Assembly (NCBI GenBank): GCA_965197395.1
Contig: OZ240205.1
Location: 620,001 to 684,000 of the forward strand
Origin: CAZYFH01 sp965197395
GTDB taxonomy: Bacteria; Acidobacteriota; Vicinamibacteria; Vicinamibacterales; UBA8438
DNA length: 64,000 nucleotides
Direction of reading: 5' to 3'
Shown: positions 43,819-52,177 of the stretch, in pieces
Numbering within the stretch: position 1 is the stretch's first letter
Layout: every line of letters starts with the position of its first letter
Notes under the pieces: model-generated
What the model saw: only the letters and a program-made list of their open reading frames with translations
Databases searched by the model: none
What the model was told of the DNA's origin: nothing
Position numbers and translations under genes: made by a program

Positions 43819-44713
43819 GGAAGTTTGACCCCCATCTTCTGTGCATCGCGGACCATGCTCATCACGAAGGGCCAGTCGATGTCGGAGAACGTCTCCTTCC
43901 GGACTTCCGAAAAGAACCTCAAGAAGCTGTCATGGTGGGCACCCCATCGACCGCCGAGACCCAGAAGGCGGAGCAGGTCGTAGACCTCAACCGGGTGAAC
44001 CTGAAGGGGCGTTGCAGTCATGAGGATCAGGCATCGGACCCGCTCCAACTGCCGAAGGTCTCGAAGGAGCCGCAGCAGGTTGTTGGGATCGAAGCGGTCG
44101 AGGTTGGCGAACTCTCTACGGCGGGCATGATGCCCCTCGTCAACGATAAGCAGGTCGAAGGGTTTGGCGCTCAGAATCTCGTCTCGCCGCTCGCGGCGCT
44201 TCGCAAGCTGGCTCGACGCCATGTAGAGATCCAGGCTGTCCCACGGGTTCGGGGTCGTCGGCGGCTTCTCACTCCGGTCGGCGTTGCGGAAGACCTTGCC
44301 GTCGAAGATCGGCACGTCGAGCACGAACTTCTCAAATAGCTCCTCCTGGAACTGCTTACTCACGCTCTTGGGAGCGAGGATCAGCGCACGTCTAACCCGA
44401 CCATCGAGGAGCCACTGCCGCAGGATAAGTCCCGCCTCGATGGTCTTGCCAAGACCGACTTCATCGCACAGCAGGAAACCCTCCGGGTAGCGGGAGATCA
44501 CTGTGTCGGCCACCTTGCTCTGATGGGGCCACGGCCGAAGAGTGCTCGTGGCTGCCCCAAGGCCACTGGCTCCAGGCATTCGAGGAGCGTCCTTCACGAA
44601 GCAGAACAGAATGCGCTCATCCTGGTCCTTCGCAAGGTCAGTCTCCTGCTCTGGAGGCTTCTCCAGGGGATCGGCCATAGGAGCCTCTGGTGGCGCGTAA
44701 GAGACGAGGCGGT
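43819..44713 (-). pseudogene. PLD-SNF2 helicase, fragment with first motor domain (residues ~226-524)
   Basis: This fragment carries the first RecA-like domain: motif I FLLCDEVGLGKTIEAGL, motif Ia LILAPKSVSKQF, motif II LLIVDEGHHARRREF (DEGH instead of DEAH) and motif III LILMTATPLQVHPVE. The frame enters from the PLD fragment through the CTAG target (VPQAV then LDRLVSYAPPEAPMADP) and leaves through GGAAGTTT (MGVKL then PESFVRV). An internal ATG (44678) could in principle start a separate protein. Confidence 0.92.
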
Positions 44714-46120
44714 CTAGCAGCCCGTGGCAGAAGGGCTAATTCGTAACTTGAGGATCGAGTGCTCGTATTCACCGGTCGCGACGCCGTTGTCCGCCGACAC
44801 GAACGGATTGTGGAGTGTCAGGGCCCAGGAAGGTCCTACACGGTCCCATAGCTCGACCAGGAGGCCGATCAGCGCGGTACGGACGGCCGCCGCACGGCCT
44901 TGCAGGCTGCGCGGCGTGCCGACGCCCGTCAGCTGCCGCATGAGCAGCCCGAGATTGAAGCCGCAGACCTGGACGAGCACACGCTTCAGGATGTTGGGAT
45001 GGTGCCGCAGATGCACCCGGCGCAGCCGCCCGGTCTCGTAGAGATGCGCGTTGGGCCGTTCGAGCAACTCGCCGCGCTGGCGCAGCAATCGTTGCCCACG
45101 ATCGCCCCGAATCCGCCGGCGGTTGGCATAGACCGCCGGCTGGGCCGCCGCCTTCCCTGTCCACTTGCGTCGTCCCCTATCCGGCTCCGACACGTAACTG
45201 CGGATACCCAGCTCCCGGAACGCGACCATGGTCTCGTTACTGTGATACCCCTTGTCGCCGACGACCTCGACAATGCCCGCCCCGGCCGGCAGGACCATCT
45301 CGACGTGGTCGGCCGCGGTGATGAGCGTCTCGACCATCGTGGTTGTGTCCCCGTCGTCCGCGTCCTGCACCGTCACGCCGACGATGGCCCCGGTCTCCAG
45401 ATCGACGGCGTGCTCGGCGGTGTGCGCCAAATGCGTCCGGCCGTCCTTCATCTTCGTGATCTTCGCGTCGGGATCGTGCGGATGCGTCCAGTCGTCGTTG
45501 GACCCTTTCTTCGTGCGCTTCCGGTCGAACCGCGCCAGCTCCGCTCGGGTCGGGGTGGGGATGCCCGACGCCTCCGCGAGCCGGGTCAACCACGCCTCAT
45601 AGGCTTCGCCCGTGTCCCGGCGCACGATGGTCCGCATCGCGGCGTTCGCTTCAAGCGTCGTCGCGTCGATCCCAATCGTCTGCCCCTGTACCAAGTCGGC
45701 GTCCGCCAGCCGCTGCAAGACCCACGTGAAGACTGCCTGGTGCGTCTCGACGTCAATCAGCCGGCGCGTGCGCGACAGCGTCGAATGGTCCGGCGGCGCC
45801 TCGTGCAGCGCGAAGTCCAGGAAGTGCCGGACACTCAGCGAGTCCGCCGCACGCCACGCGATCGCGCGCTCCGAGTCCAGTCCCTCGAAGTAGCCGAGCA
45901 GCAACAACCGAAAGTAGCGACCCGGTGCCAGACTCGGGCGACCCACATCGTCGGCATAGAATTTCGCGCACTCCCCCTCGGCGAAGGCGTCGAACCCCGC
46001 CTCGTCGAGCACGCGATTCAGCCGCTCATAAAAGGGATGCCCGGCGCTCTGCGGGAGATCCGCCGTCGCGACCCACATGGACGTCTGGCGGTTGCGTTTT
46101 CGTTTCTTACCCATCGCCAT
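44714..46120 (-). CDS. IS1182-like (IS5/IS1182) transposase whose stop codon lies in the target duplication
   Basis: 468 residues. The N-terminus is MGKKRKRNRQTSMWVATADL (ATG at 46114, or 46120). DHSTLSRTRRLID is the family motif; the DDE acids are probably in TIGIDATTLEANAA, VVGDKGYHSNETM and the later RGQRLLRQRGELLERPNAHL region. The last element-encoded codon is TGC. The stop TAG is read from the CTAG target copy at 44714-44717, outside the element proper. The gene appears intact. Confidence 0.9.
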   Translation of the reverse strand: MAMGKKRKRNRQTSMWVATADLPQSAGHPFYERLNRVLDEAGFDAFAEGECAKFYADDVGRPSLAPGRYFRLLLLGYFEGLDSERAIAWRAADSLSVRHFLDFALHEAPPDHSTLSRTRRLIDVETHQAVFTWVLQRLADADLVQGQTIGIDATTLEANAAMRTIVRRDTGEAYEAWLTRLAEASGIPTPTRAELARFDRKRTKKGSNDDWTHPHDPDAKITKMKDGRTHLAHTAEHAVDLETGAIVGVTVQDADDGDTTTMVETLITAADHVEMVLPAGAGIVEVVGDKGYHSNETMVAFRELGIRSYVSEPDRGRRKWTGKAAAQPAVYANRRRIRGDRGQRLLRQRGELLERPNAHLYETGRLRRVHLRHHPNILKRVLVQVCGFNLGLLMRQLTGVGTPRSLQGRAAAVRTALIGLLVELWDRVGPSWALTLHNPFVSADNGVATGEYEHSILKLRISPSATGC

Positions 46121-46188
46121 AGGCCGAGTATAGAGACCGAGATCGGTTCTGGCGATCGATCTAATTCAGGGACTTTCACCACGGGCTG
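44718..46188 (-). mobile_element. IS1182-like insertion sequence (1471 bp)
   Basis: Both ends read inward from CAGCCCGTGG. The target CTAG is present at 44714-44717 and 46189-46192. Removing the element plus one CTAG joins the PLD and motor parts of the helicase in frame. It carries one transposase gene, read in the same direction as the interrupted helicase. Confidence 0.9.
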
Positions 46189-46864
46189 CTAGTACGGCTT
46201 GAGGGACGGGGATGGCCTTCCAGTCCTCCTCCTGGTCATCCCACAGCCTCGTGAAGCGACTGACCACGCCCGTGAGGTGAGCGCGAGTGTCCCCCGCCTC
46301 CGTGACCCACGACGTGTAGACGGAGAGGTCTTCGTAGTTCCGCTGCCACGCTGTCTCGGAATCATTCACGCTGCCGGTGAACGCCAACCGGTCTCCTGCC
46401 TCGTCGGTGAAGACTCCCGTCTTGATGTGGTAATACGGGTCGTTGGGGCCACAGCAGAGCGGCGTCCCGTTCCGGTCCGTTGGGAGCACCACCCGGATGT
46501 CCAGCGTTCCCCTTGCGATCATCCAGGCCAGCGCCTTGAGACGCTCCGTAGTGAAGTAATCAGAGGGGTCTTGAAGGTCTCGAAGCAGACCTCGTGCGAT
46601 CTGCTCTCGGAGGTCGTAGCCTTCCTCAACCGCCTTCACATCGTCCTCAGTCAGACGGGCACCGACAAGGAGTCGCATCCGACCGTTGTTGGTGATCAGG
46701 TGGGACAGACCGGTGGCGGCGATGGCGATCGAGGTGCTCGTGAAGTACCCGGCGCTCCTGTCGTACTCCGTCGAGTGGGAGAGGGCTGGAATGTAGAACT
46801 CGTGGAGCCTGTCGTCAGAGGGACCATAGAACGTCTTCCACTCGTAGTCCCGCAGGCGCCTCAT
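46189..46864 (-). pseudogene. PLD-SNF2 helicase, N-terminal phospholipase-D-like fragment (residues 1-225)
   Basis: It starts at the ATG at 46864, overlapping the methylase stop by four bases (ATGA). The product begins MRRLRDYEWKTFYGPSD and has a single PLD-type HxK motif, YYHIKTGVFTDEAGDR followed by FTGSVNDSETAW. PLD-like N-terminal domains fused to SNF2 motors are found in candidate anti-phage proteins and may act as a nuclease. With the three downstream fragments it makes a 1242-residue protein. At present the IS1182-like element ends it after about 226 residues. Confidence 0.9.
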
Positions 46865-47271
46865 GCCTCGTCCTCCGCCTCGTCGTTCTCTGGCTCTTCG
46901 TTGTTCTTATCTTCTTCCTTGCTCTTGAAGAGCTTTCGCTGGAGGGCATCGAAGTCAGGTTCCGGCTCGGCCGGGAACGCGATACCGAGGTCCAGAGCGT
47001 CGTTCATGCGGTCGAGCAGCGAGATCTCGGGGCGGATGAAGGCGCCCTTCTTCTTGGTCACCGGGATGGCATTCGCCAAAGCCTGAAAGAGCGCACCGAG
47101 TTGAGCATCTCGATTGAGCCCTCGCTGGCGGAGCCATCGCTCGCACACTCGTGCACCATCCTCCTCGAACACCAACATGGCGGTGTGGGCGGCGTCTATG
47201 ACGTGGTGGAAAGACTCTACATCGGGATCGACCATGCCACGCTTCCGTCGCTCCTCCGGCAGCGTGAGCGT
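46861..47271 (-). pseudogene. DUF1156-type DNA methylase, C-terminal fragment
   Basis: This 411-base piece encodes the last ~136 residues, including LPEERRKRGMVDPDVESFHH, FQALANAIPVTKKKGAFIRPE and an acidic tail (NNEEPENDEAEDEA). The 474-bp MITE at 47280-47753 separates it from the rest. On paper KKGKNV joins TLTLPEERRK through the AACGTTCT target. It ends at 46861, overlapping the helicase start. Confidence 0.88.
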
Positions 47272-47279
47272 AACGTTCT

Positions 47280-47753
47280 GGTTCCTCTCAGGGATCGGTG
47301 CAGCTTTGGCCGGTTCCATGGCTAATAAGTCAAGCATTGTCATCGACTTACGTGGCTGGAGAACACCGTCTGTATCTGGAGAGGAACTGCAGGCTCTCGG
47401 AAAGTCCGGCCCACGGTACACGGCGGAAATCGCGAGGGGCCTGCCAGTGCCAAGGGGCTGAACAGTCAGCGAGGGTTCGGCCCAGCGGTAAAACGTCGGC
47501 GAAAGTCCAGGCCGCGTTCCACGAGTGTTCATGGTTCGTCGCCCTGTAAATGCCAGCGCCTCAGCACCTTGAGGTGGGACCGGCTGCCGTCGAGCAGGCC
47601 CCCCACCAAAAGCGGGGCCCGCGCAGGCGGCCGTCGACTGAGCGATAGACGACTTCACCGCTGATTCGCGGGCACGAACACATCCGCAGCCTCTTTCCAC
47701 GGCGTGGCTGACCTGCTGGGGGCTGAATCGTGCACACATTTGTGTGAGGAACC
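47280..47753. mobile_element. 474-bp MITE, family 2, copy 1
   Basis: The right end, on the other strand, reads GGTTCCTCACACAAATGTGT, nearly the left end of the ISL3-family IS at 28714 and 56514. The left end is GGTTCCTCTCAGGGATCGGT. The 8-bp target AACGTTCT is duplicated at 47272-47279 and 47754-47761. There is no transposase and no convincing ORF. A copy differing at one base that I could find lies at 55767-56240. Confidence 0.92.
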
Positions 47754-48139
47754 AACGTTCTTTCCCTTCTTGGTGAGCAGCCTCTTGGCGCGGACGACCG
47801 TACCCTCGAGGTCCACGTCGAGGGCCATGCACAGCTTTCTCGCCTCGTCGGCGGGGAACTGCTCGGCGCGAAAAGCGTCCCACGCGAGGAGATACCAATC
47901 AGTCACCGGGTCGAAGCGTACTCTCCGCCCGAGAAGTAGCCCGCGTTTTCGACGACTCAGAACTTCCTCGCGGGCGATCTCCAGTGCAGCCTCCGGGCGG
48001 AGCGCCATGGGCTTGTTCGTATTGGGATCGACTTCACTCGTCAGAACCGGCCACCGCTCAGAGATCACCGAGAGCACGGGGCCGAATGTTGCAATGTAGA
48101 GGTCCACGCCTCGAATCCCAAGTCCCTCGTACTCCTCGG
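47754..48139 (-). pseudogene. DUF1156-type DNA methylase, fragment 4 of 5
   Basis: It encodes about 128 residues: AEEYEGLGIRGVDLYIATFG, LRPEAALEIAREEVLSRRK, FDPVTDWYLLAWDAFRAEQF and AKRLLTKKGKN. This is typical of the part downstream of the catalytic domain in DUF1156 methylases. It is bounded by the 367-bp MITE (48148-48514) and the 474-bp MITE (47280-47753), and both joins restore the reading frame. Confidence 0.85.
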
Positions 48140-48147
48140 CTTTTTCG

Positions 48148-48514
48148 GGGTCTATCCGGGTTTCCCAACGCCATTTTGGGGCCTTTCGGGGTTTTTCGTG
48201 GGTGATTTGATTGGAAAGGCCCTGTGGGAGCTCGTGGAAAACGCACAGCGTTTTCCAAGGCACGGTGGGCGCGTTCTGTGCGTCCACGGCGCCGTCAGCT
48301 TCCACAGGGCCCGTCCGTGCGCGACAAGATGGCTCCCAGGGAGGGGGCCCATGCGTGATGTCGAACTGGACCGCTGCGTCCTCGGACTGCAGTCGACCGG
48401 CGAACAACTATGTTCGCGTCAACACCGTCGACCTGTACACGCCGAACGCTCGATTTACCCCGGAAAGACTGGGATATCAGGTGCTTACGCTATTTGGGAA
48501 ACTCGGATATAGCC
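48148..48514. mobile_element. 367-bp MITE, family 1, copy B
   Basis: The ends are GGGTCTATCCGGGTTTCCCA and, on the other strand, GGCTATATCCGAGTTTCCCA. The 8-bp target CTTTTTCG is duplicated at 48140-48147 and 48515-48522. It is related to copies A and C but about 40 bases longer and diverged in the centre, so it is an older or different subtype. The internal long hairpin is kept. Confidence 0.9.
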
Positions 48515-48971
48515 CTTTTTCGCGCGCCGTCTCGCGAACCTTCATCTTTAAGTCGTCCCACCAACCTGCCTCGCCGCCGTCCTTCCGCTTTCGACACGCA
48601 AGGAGGATCGTGCTGGCGGCGGCGTTCTTCTTTGCTTGGTGGAGGCTGTGCTCACTCTCCGTGTGGACCGGCCAGGATGACTGGACCGTGAATCCAGCGT
48701 TGATGAGCGAGGCGCCTAGCGTGTCCCATGCCTCCACCTGCTTGTGCGTGAACATGACCACGAGGACGCCATCTCCCGTGACGACCCGATGAATCTCACG
48801 GAAGCAGGCTTCCATCTTGCGCTGGTAGTCCTGGCCGGCGAGGAGTTTTCTCTTCCGACCCATTGCGGCAAAGCGTGAAGTGTTCGCAACCGCCTCATCA
48901 TCCTTGTTGACAAGCTCGGCGTCGAAGAATCCGGGCCTTGTCGCGCCCAGAGTACGCTTGAGCCAGACGTA
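48515..48971 (-). pseudogene. DUF1156-type DNA methylase, fragment 3 of 5
   Basis: It encodes the end of the catalytic domain: YVWLKRTLGATRPGFFD, FAAMGRKRKLLAGQDYQRKM, GDGVLVVMFTHKQVEAWDTL and SSWPVHTESEHSLHQAKKNA, then KMKVRETAREK. The reading enters through GAAGAAAT (DFF then YVWLKR) and leaves through CTTTTTCG (REK then AEEYEG). The content matches the post-DPPY half of an adenine N6-methyltransferase. Confidence 0.88.
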
Positions 48972-48979
48972 GAAGAAAT

Positions 48980-49306
48980 GGGTCTATCCGGGTTTCCCAA
49001 CGCTATTTTGGGGCCTTTCGGGGTTTTTTGTGGATGATTTGATGGGAAAGGCCCTGTGGAAGCTCGTGGAAAACGCGCAGCGTTTTCCGAGGTGCGGTGG
49101 GCGCGTTCTGTGCGTCCACGGCGCCGGCAGCTTCCACAGGGCCCATCCGTATGGCGACAAGATCGCCGCGTCCTCGGACTGCAGTCGACCCGTGAATGAC
49201 TATGTTCACATCGAAGCGGCCGACCTGTGCAGGCCGAACGCTCGATTTACCCAGGAAAGACAGGGATATCAGGTACTTACGCCCTTTGGGAAACTCGGAT
49301 ATAGCC
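48980..49306. mobile_element. 327-bp MITE, family 1, copy C
   Basis: The ends are as in copy A but in reverse orientation. The target GAAGAAAT is duplicated at 48972-48979 and 49307-49314. The right target copy is at the same time the left target copy of the full ISL3-family IS that begins at 49315. Inside, GGCCCTGTGGAAGCT (49050-49064) pairs with AGCTTCCACAGGGCC (49129-49143), enclosing a perfect 9-bp hairpin (49068-49088). Confidence 0.93.
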
Positions 49307-49314
49307 GAAGAAAT

Positions 49315-50743
49315 GGCTATATCCGAATTTCCCAACTAACGAAATGCGCTGATGATGCTGGTGCATAGGCATTCTGACGTCGCTCACAGGGTACGCAAGT
49401 GGCTGGGAATGTGCGCAGGAATATCGAGGTCACCGACGGTCAGGTAGATCATGTCGGCGAAGTCGTCCAGGTGGCGATAACCGGACGCCCGGTTCTTGAC
49501 GATCTTGATAATGCGATTCAAGCCCTCGCCGACGGCATTCGTCAGCGGCCTGTCGATGAAGGCCATGATGTGCGTGAGGTGCGTCCGCAGTGTCCCGACA
49601 AACGTGCGCAACGTCGGGATGCGGCTGCGCAACGCGGCGGTCATCCAGCGTCTGAGGAACTTCGTCGCCGAGGCCCGATAGCGGTAGTTCCAGAAGTGCT
49701 CAAACTCGTCCTTGAGCACCCAGGCGCGATGAATGCGCCGATTGGAGTTCCGCAAGCGATTGAGGAACCGGGTATGGCCCTTGGTCCGGTGTCTGGAGTG
49801 CCTGCTGAGCAGCCACCGCAGCCCCTTGATCGCCTTGCGCCCCGGCGTGTCGAGAGCCCGCCACTGTTCCTTGCGGACTTCGTCCACGGCCTGGTTTAGC
49901 GCTTTGACGAGATGGAAGCGGTCGAGGACGAGCGTGACCTCGGGACAGTGATCGGTGATCGCCCCGATATAGGCGGGGCTCATGTCGCAACTGGCCCAGG
50001 CGACCCGCGTTTTCTGCCCCGGGCTCAGCCAGTCGTTGAAGAAGCGATCGATGGTGTCGCGGCCCTTGCCCGGGCCGACCCACAGGACGCGCGCGCGGTC
50101 CAGGTCGTAGACGAGGGTGGCGAACTTGCGGCCCTTGCAGTAGGAGATCTCGTCGACGCCGAGCGTGGTCAGGCCTCGGATTTTGTGCCCGTGGCGCACC
50201 CGCGTGATGACTCGGTGCAGCAGGTTGGACAGGGTCGAGGTCGGGAGCCGCAGGATCTCGGCCGCCGCCTGCTGCGTCATGATCTGGCACAGGGCGCAGA
50301 GGCGCCACTCCAGGCGGTAGGTGACGCGGGCATAGGCCGGCGCCCAGGGGATCTCCTCCTGCACGCGCCCATGGGTGGGGCACTGGATCTCTTTCGGGGC
50401 ATACCAGAGCACGATGCGCAGGCCCATGACCGCCACATCCTCCCACCGCCGTCGCTCGCTTGTCTGGTGCACGATTCGGCCGCGCCGCCCACACGCCGGG
50501 CAGCGGCAGCCGTTCTTGTACGGCTTGACCGCCAGATGGAGCTCCGTGTCGCGATGCATGAACCGAACATGCGTGACCTTCAGACTCTTGAGACGTAGGA
50601 TCGTGCGCAGCAACTTCAGGTTGCTCACGGGCTTCTCCTCCTTCCTGTCGACGGCAATCAACAGAGGGAATGAAGCCCGTGTTTACATGCAGCAATCAAG
50701 TCATTGCATCAGCTAAACGTCTTTGGCAAACCCGGATAGACCC
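49315..50743 (-). mobile_element. ISL3-family insertion sequence, second type (1429 bp)
   Basis: The left end is GGCTATATCCGAATTTCCCA and the right end, on the other strand, GGGTCTATCCGGGTTTGCCA. These are the same termini as the family 1 MITEs. The target GAAGAAAT occurs at 49307-49314 and 50744-50751. It carries one transposase gene and interrupts the methylase gene immediately after the DPPY region. Confidence 0.95.
49384..50628 (-). CDS. ISL3-family transposase (second type)
   Basis: About 414 residues. The start is GTG at 50628 with AGGAGGAG upstream; an ATG at 50661 would add 11 residues. Zinc-ribbon cysteines are in CRCPACGRRG; the catalytic acids are in GVDEISYCKG (Asp), VAWASCDMSPAYI (Asp) and NAVGEGLNRIIK (Glu). 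It differs clearly from the transposase at 28720-29949. The gene is intact and is the probable transposase source for the three family 1 MITEs. Confidence 0.94.
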   Translation of the reverse strand: MSNLKLLRTILRLKSLKVTHVRFMHRDTELHLAVKPYKNGCRCPACGRRGRIVHQTSERRRWEDVAVMGLRIVLWYAPKEIQCPTHGRVQEEIPWAPAYARVTYRLEWRLCALCQIMTQQAAAEILRLPTSTLSNLLHRVITRVRHGHKIRGLTTLGVDEISYCKGRKFATLVYDLDRARVLWVGPGKGRDTIDRFFNDWLSPGQKTRVAWASCDMSPAYIGAITDHCPEVTLVLDRFHLVKALNQAVDEVRKEQWRALDTPGRKAIKGLRWLLSRHSRHRTKGHTRFLNRLRNSNRRIHRAWVLKDEFEHFWNYRYRASATKFLRRWMTAALRSRIPTLRTFVGTLRTHLTHIMAFIDRPLTNAVGEGLNRIIKIVKNRASGYRHLDDFADMIYLTVGDLDIPAHIPSHLRTL

Positions 50744-50996
50744 GAAGAAATCGCTGCACTCGGCATACTGGACGTTTCCACCGTATGGAGGGTCTACGAC
50801 TACGGCACCGACCGAGGCGTCTCCGATATGCGTCAGTGCGGCAGCCGAGCCCATGCTGATAGACAGGCGTTCTACTACCGGCTTATTCACGGACGATCCG
50901 AAGAGTTGGATCGCGTTCTCGTCAGTAAGATCTGAGATCCCCTTGCAAGCATCTCCCACCTGGTCGATCACCCAAGGGAACAGGTTGTGAGCCGCG
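50744..50996 (-). pseudogene. DUF1156-type DNA methylase, fragment 2 of 5 (DPPY motif)
   Basis: It encodes about 84 residues: DAAHNLFPWVIDQVGDACKG, ERLSISMGSAAALTHIG and GAVVVDPPYGGNVQYAECSDFF. DPPY is motif IV of adenine N6-methyltransferases. It is bounded upstream by the IS21 element and downstream by the ISL3-family IS. The join to fragment 3 is in frame; the join to fragment 1 is one base off. Confidence 0.9.
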
Positions 50997-51415
50997 TCGA
51001 ATGCGTATTCCGCTGAAGTTGAACACGGATTCCGAGGATCGTGAACGCCGATTCCGACGAAGGTGAACGCTCGTCGGAGCGAAGCGACGTGTGTCGGTCA
51101 GTCTCCTTCCATCGTGGTCGTCACGGGTCTTGGATATCCTACTCGCGTTGTCGTGTTTGTGCATGCAGATGATGACCCTGTGGAGCCTGTGGGCGGCGCG
51201 CCGTGTGCGCCGTCCAAAGCGGTGTGGGAAACGCGTGCCCTGGCGCCGCTGTCCTCCTGGGCGCCCGAACGCGTTTTCCATACCGCTGGCAGGATCCATA
51301 GGCCTCGGCCTCGAAACGACCGACGAGGATGCCCTGAGAGGCGATTGCTCGACCTCGCCCTACCTGTCTACCCCCCGTGGCAGCCGCCGGTCGGCCGGGT
51401 GCTGATCACGGCTGA

Positions 51416-52177
51416 TCACGGCGTGGCCTGCGGCGGTGGCGTCGGGGACGCGTTCGTGCGCCGCATCGAGGAACCCTTCAGCTCGAGGCGGTGCGCATCG
51501 TGGAGCAGCCGGTCGCAGATCGCGTCGGCTTGGTTCGGGTCCCCGATCCCGGCATGCCAGTCGGTCACGGGGAGCTGGCTGGCGATGAGGGTGGAGGCCC
51601 GTTCGGCCCGGTCTTCGATGATCTCGGTGAGGTCGCGCCGCTCGGCGTCGCGCAGCGGCGCGAGCAGCCAGTCGTCGATCGCGAGCAGATCGAGCTTGGC
51701 GAGGCGCGCCAGCAGCCGCGTGTAGGACCCATCCCCCCGGCCGACCGCCACCTCGTGCAGCACGCGCGGCATGCGGACGTAGCGCGCCGTGAAGCCGCGC
51801 CGACACGCCCGCTCGATGAAGGCACAGGCGAGGAAGCTCTTGCCGATGCCGGTCGGCCCGGTGATCAGTAGGTTGTGGCGCTCGGCGATCCAGGCGCAGC
51901 TGCCCAGCGTGAGGACCTGCTGGCGGTGGAGTCGGCGGGGGTGGGTGAAGTCGACCGCCTCAAGCGCGGCGGTGGCATAGCGGAGCTTGGCCGTGTGCAG
52001 CCGTCGCTGGAGCTTCCGTTGCTCGCGGGCGGTCCACTCGGCGTCGACCAGCAGCCCGAGGCGGTCCTCAAAGCTGAGCGTGGCGGCGTCATCGCTGTGG
52101 AGCGGCTGCTGGACGGCCTCGGCCATGGCGCTGAGCTTCATGGCGTGCAGTTTCTCGAGCGTCTGTTCAATCAGCAT
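51416..52177 (-). CDS. istB: IS21 helper ATPase IstB
   Basis: 253 residues. An N-terminal helical domain precedes an AAA+ core with Walker A LLITGPTGIGKSFLACAF and Walker B LDLLAIDDWLLAPL. IstB assembles on target DNA and activates IstA. The ATG at 52177 overlaps the istA stop (ATGCTGA), so translation is coupled. The C-terminal tail (RRTNASPTPPPQATP) is normal for the family. Confidence 0.95.
   Translation of the reverse strand: MLIEQTLEKLHAMKLSAMAEAVQQPLHSDDAATLSFEDRLGLLVDAEWTAREQRKLQRRLHTAKLRYATAALEAVDFTHPRRLHRQQVLTLGSCAWIAERHNLLITGPTGIGKSFLACAFIERACRRGFTARYVRMPRVLHEVAVGRGDGSYTRLLARLAKLDLLAIDDWLLAPLRDAERRDLTEIIEDRAERASTLIASQLPVTDWHAGIGDPNQADAICDRLLHDAHRLELKGSSMRRTNASPTPPPQATP

Noticed and set aside
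51063..51725. Open frame in the left end of the IS21 element
   Set aside because: It starts in the terminal repeats and runs antisense into istB, with low-complexity Arg/Ser content.
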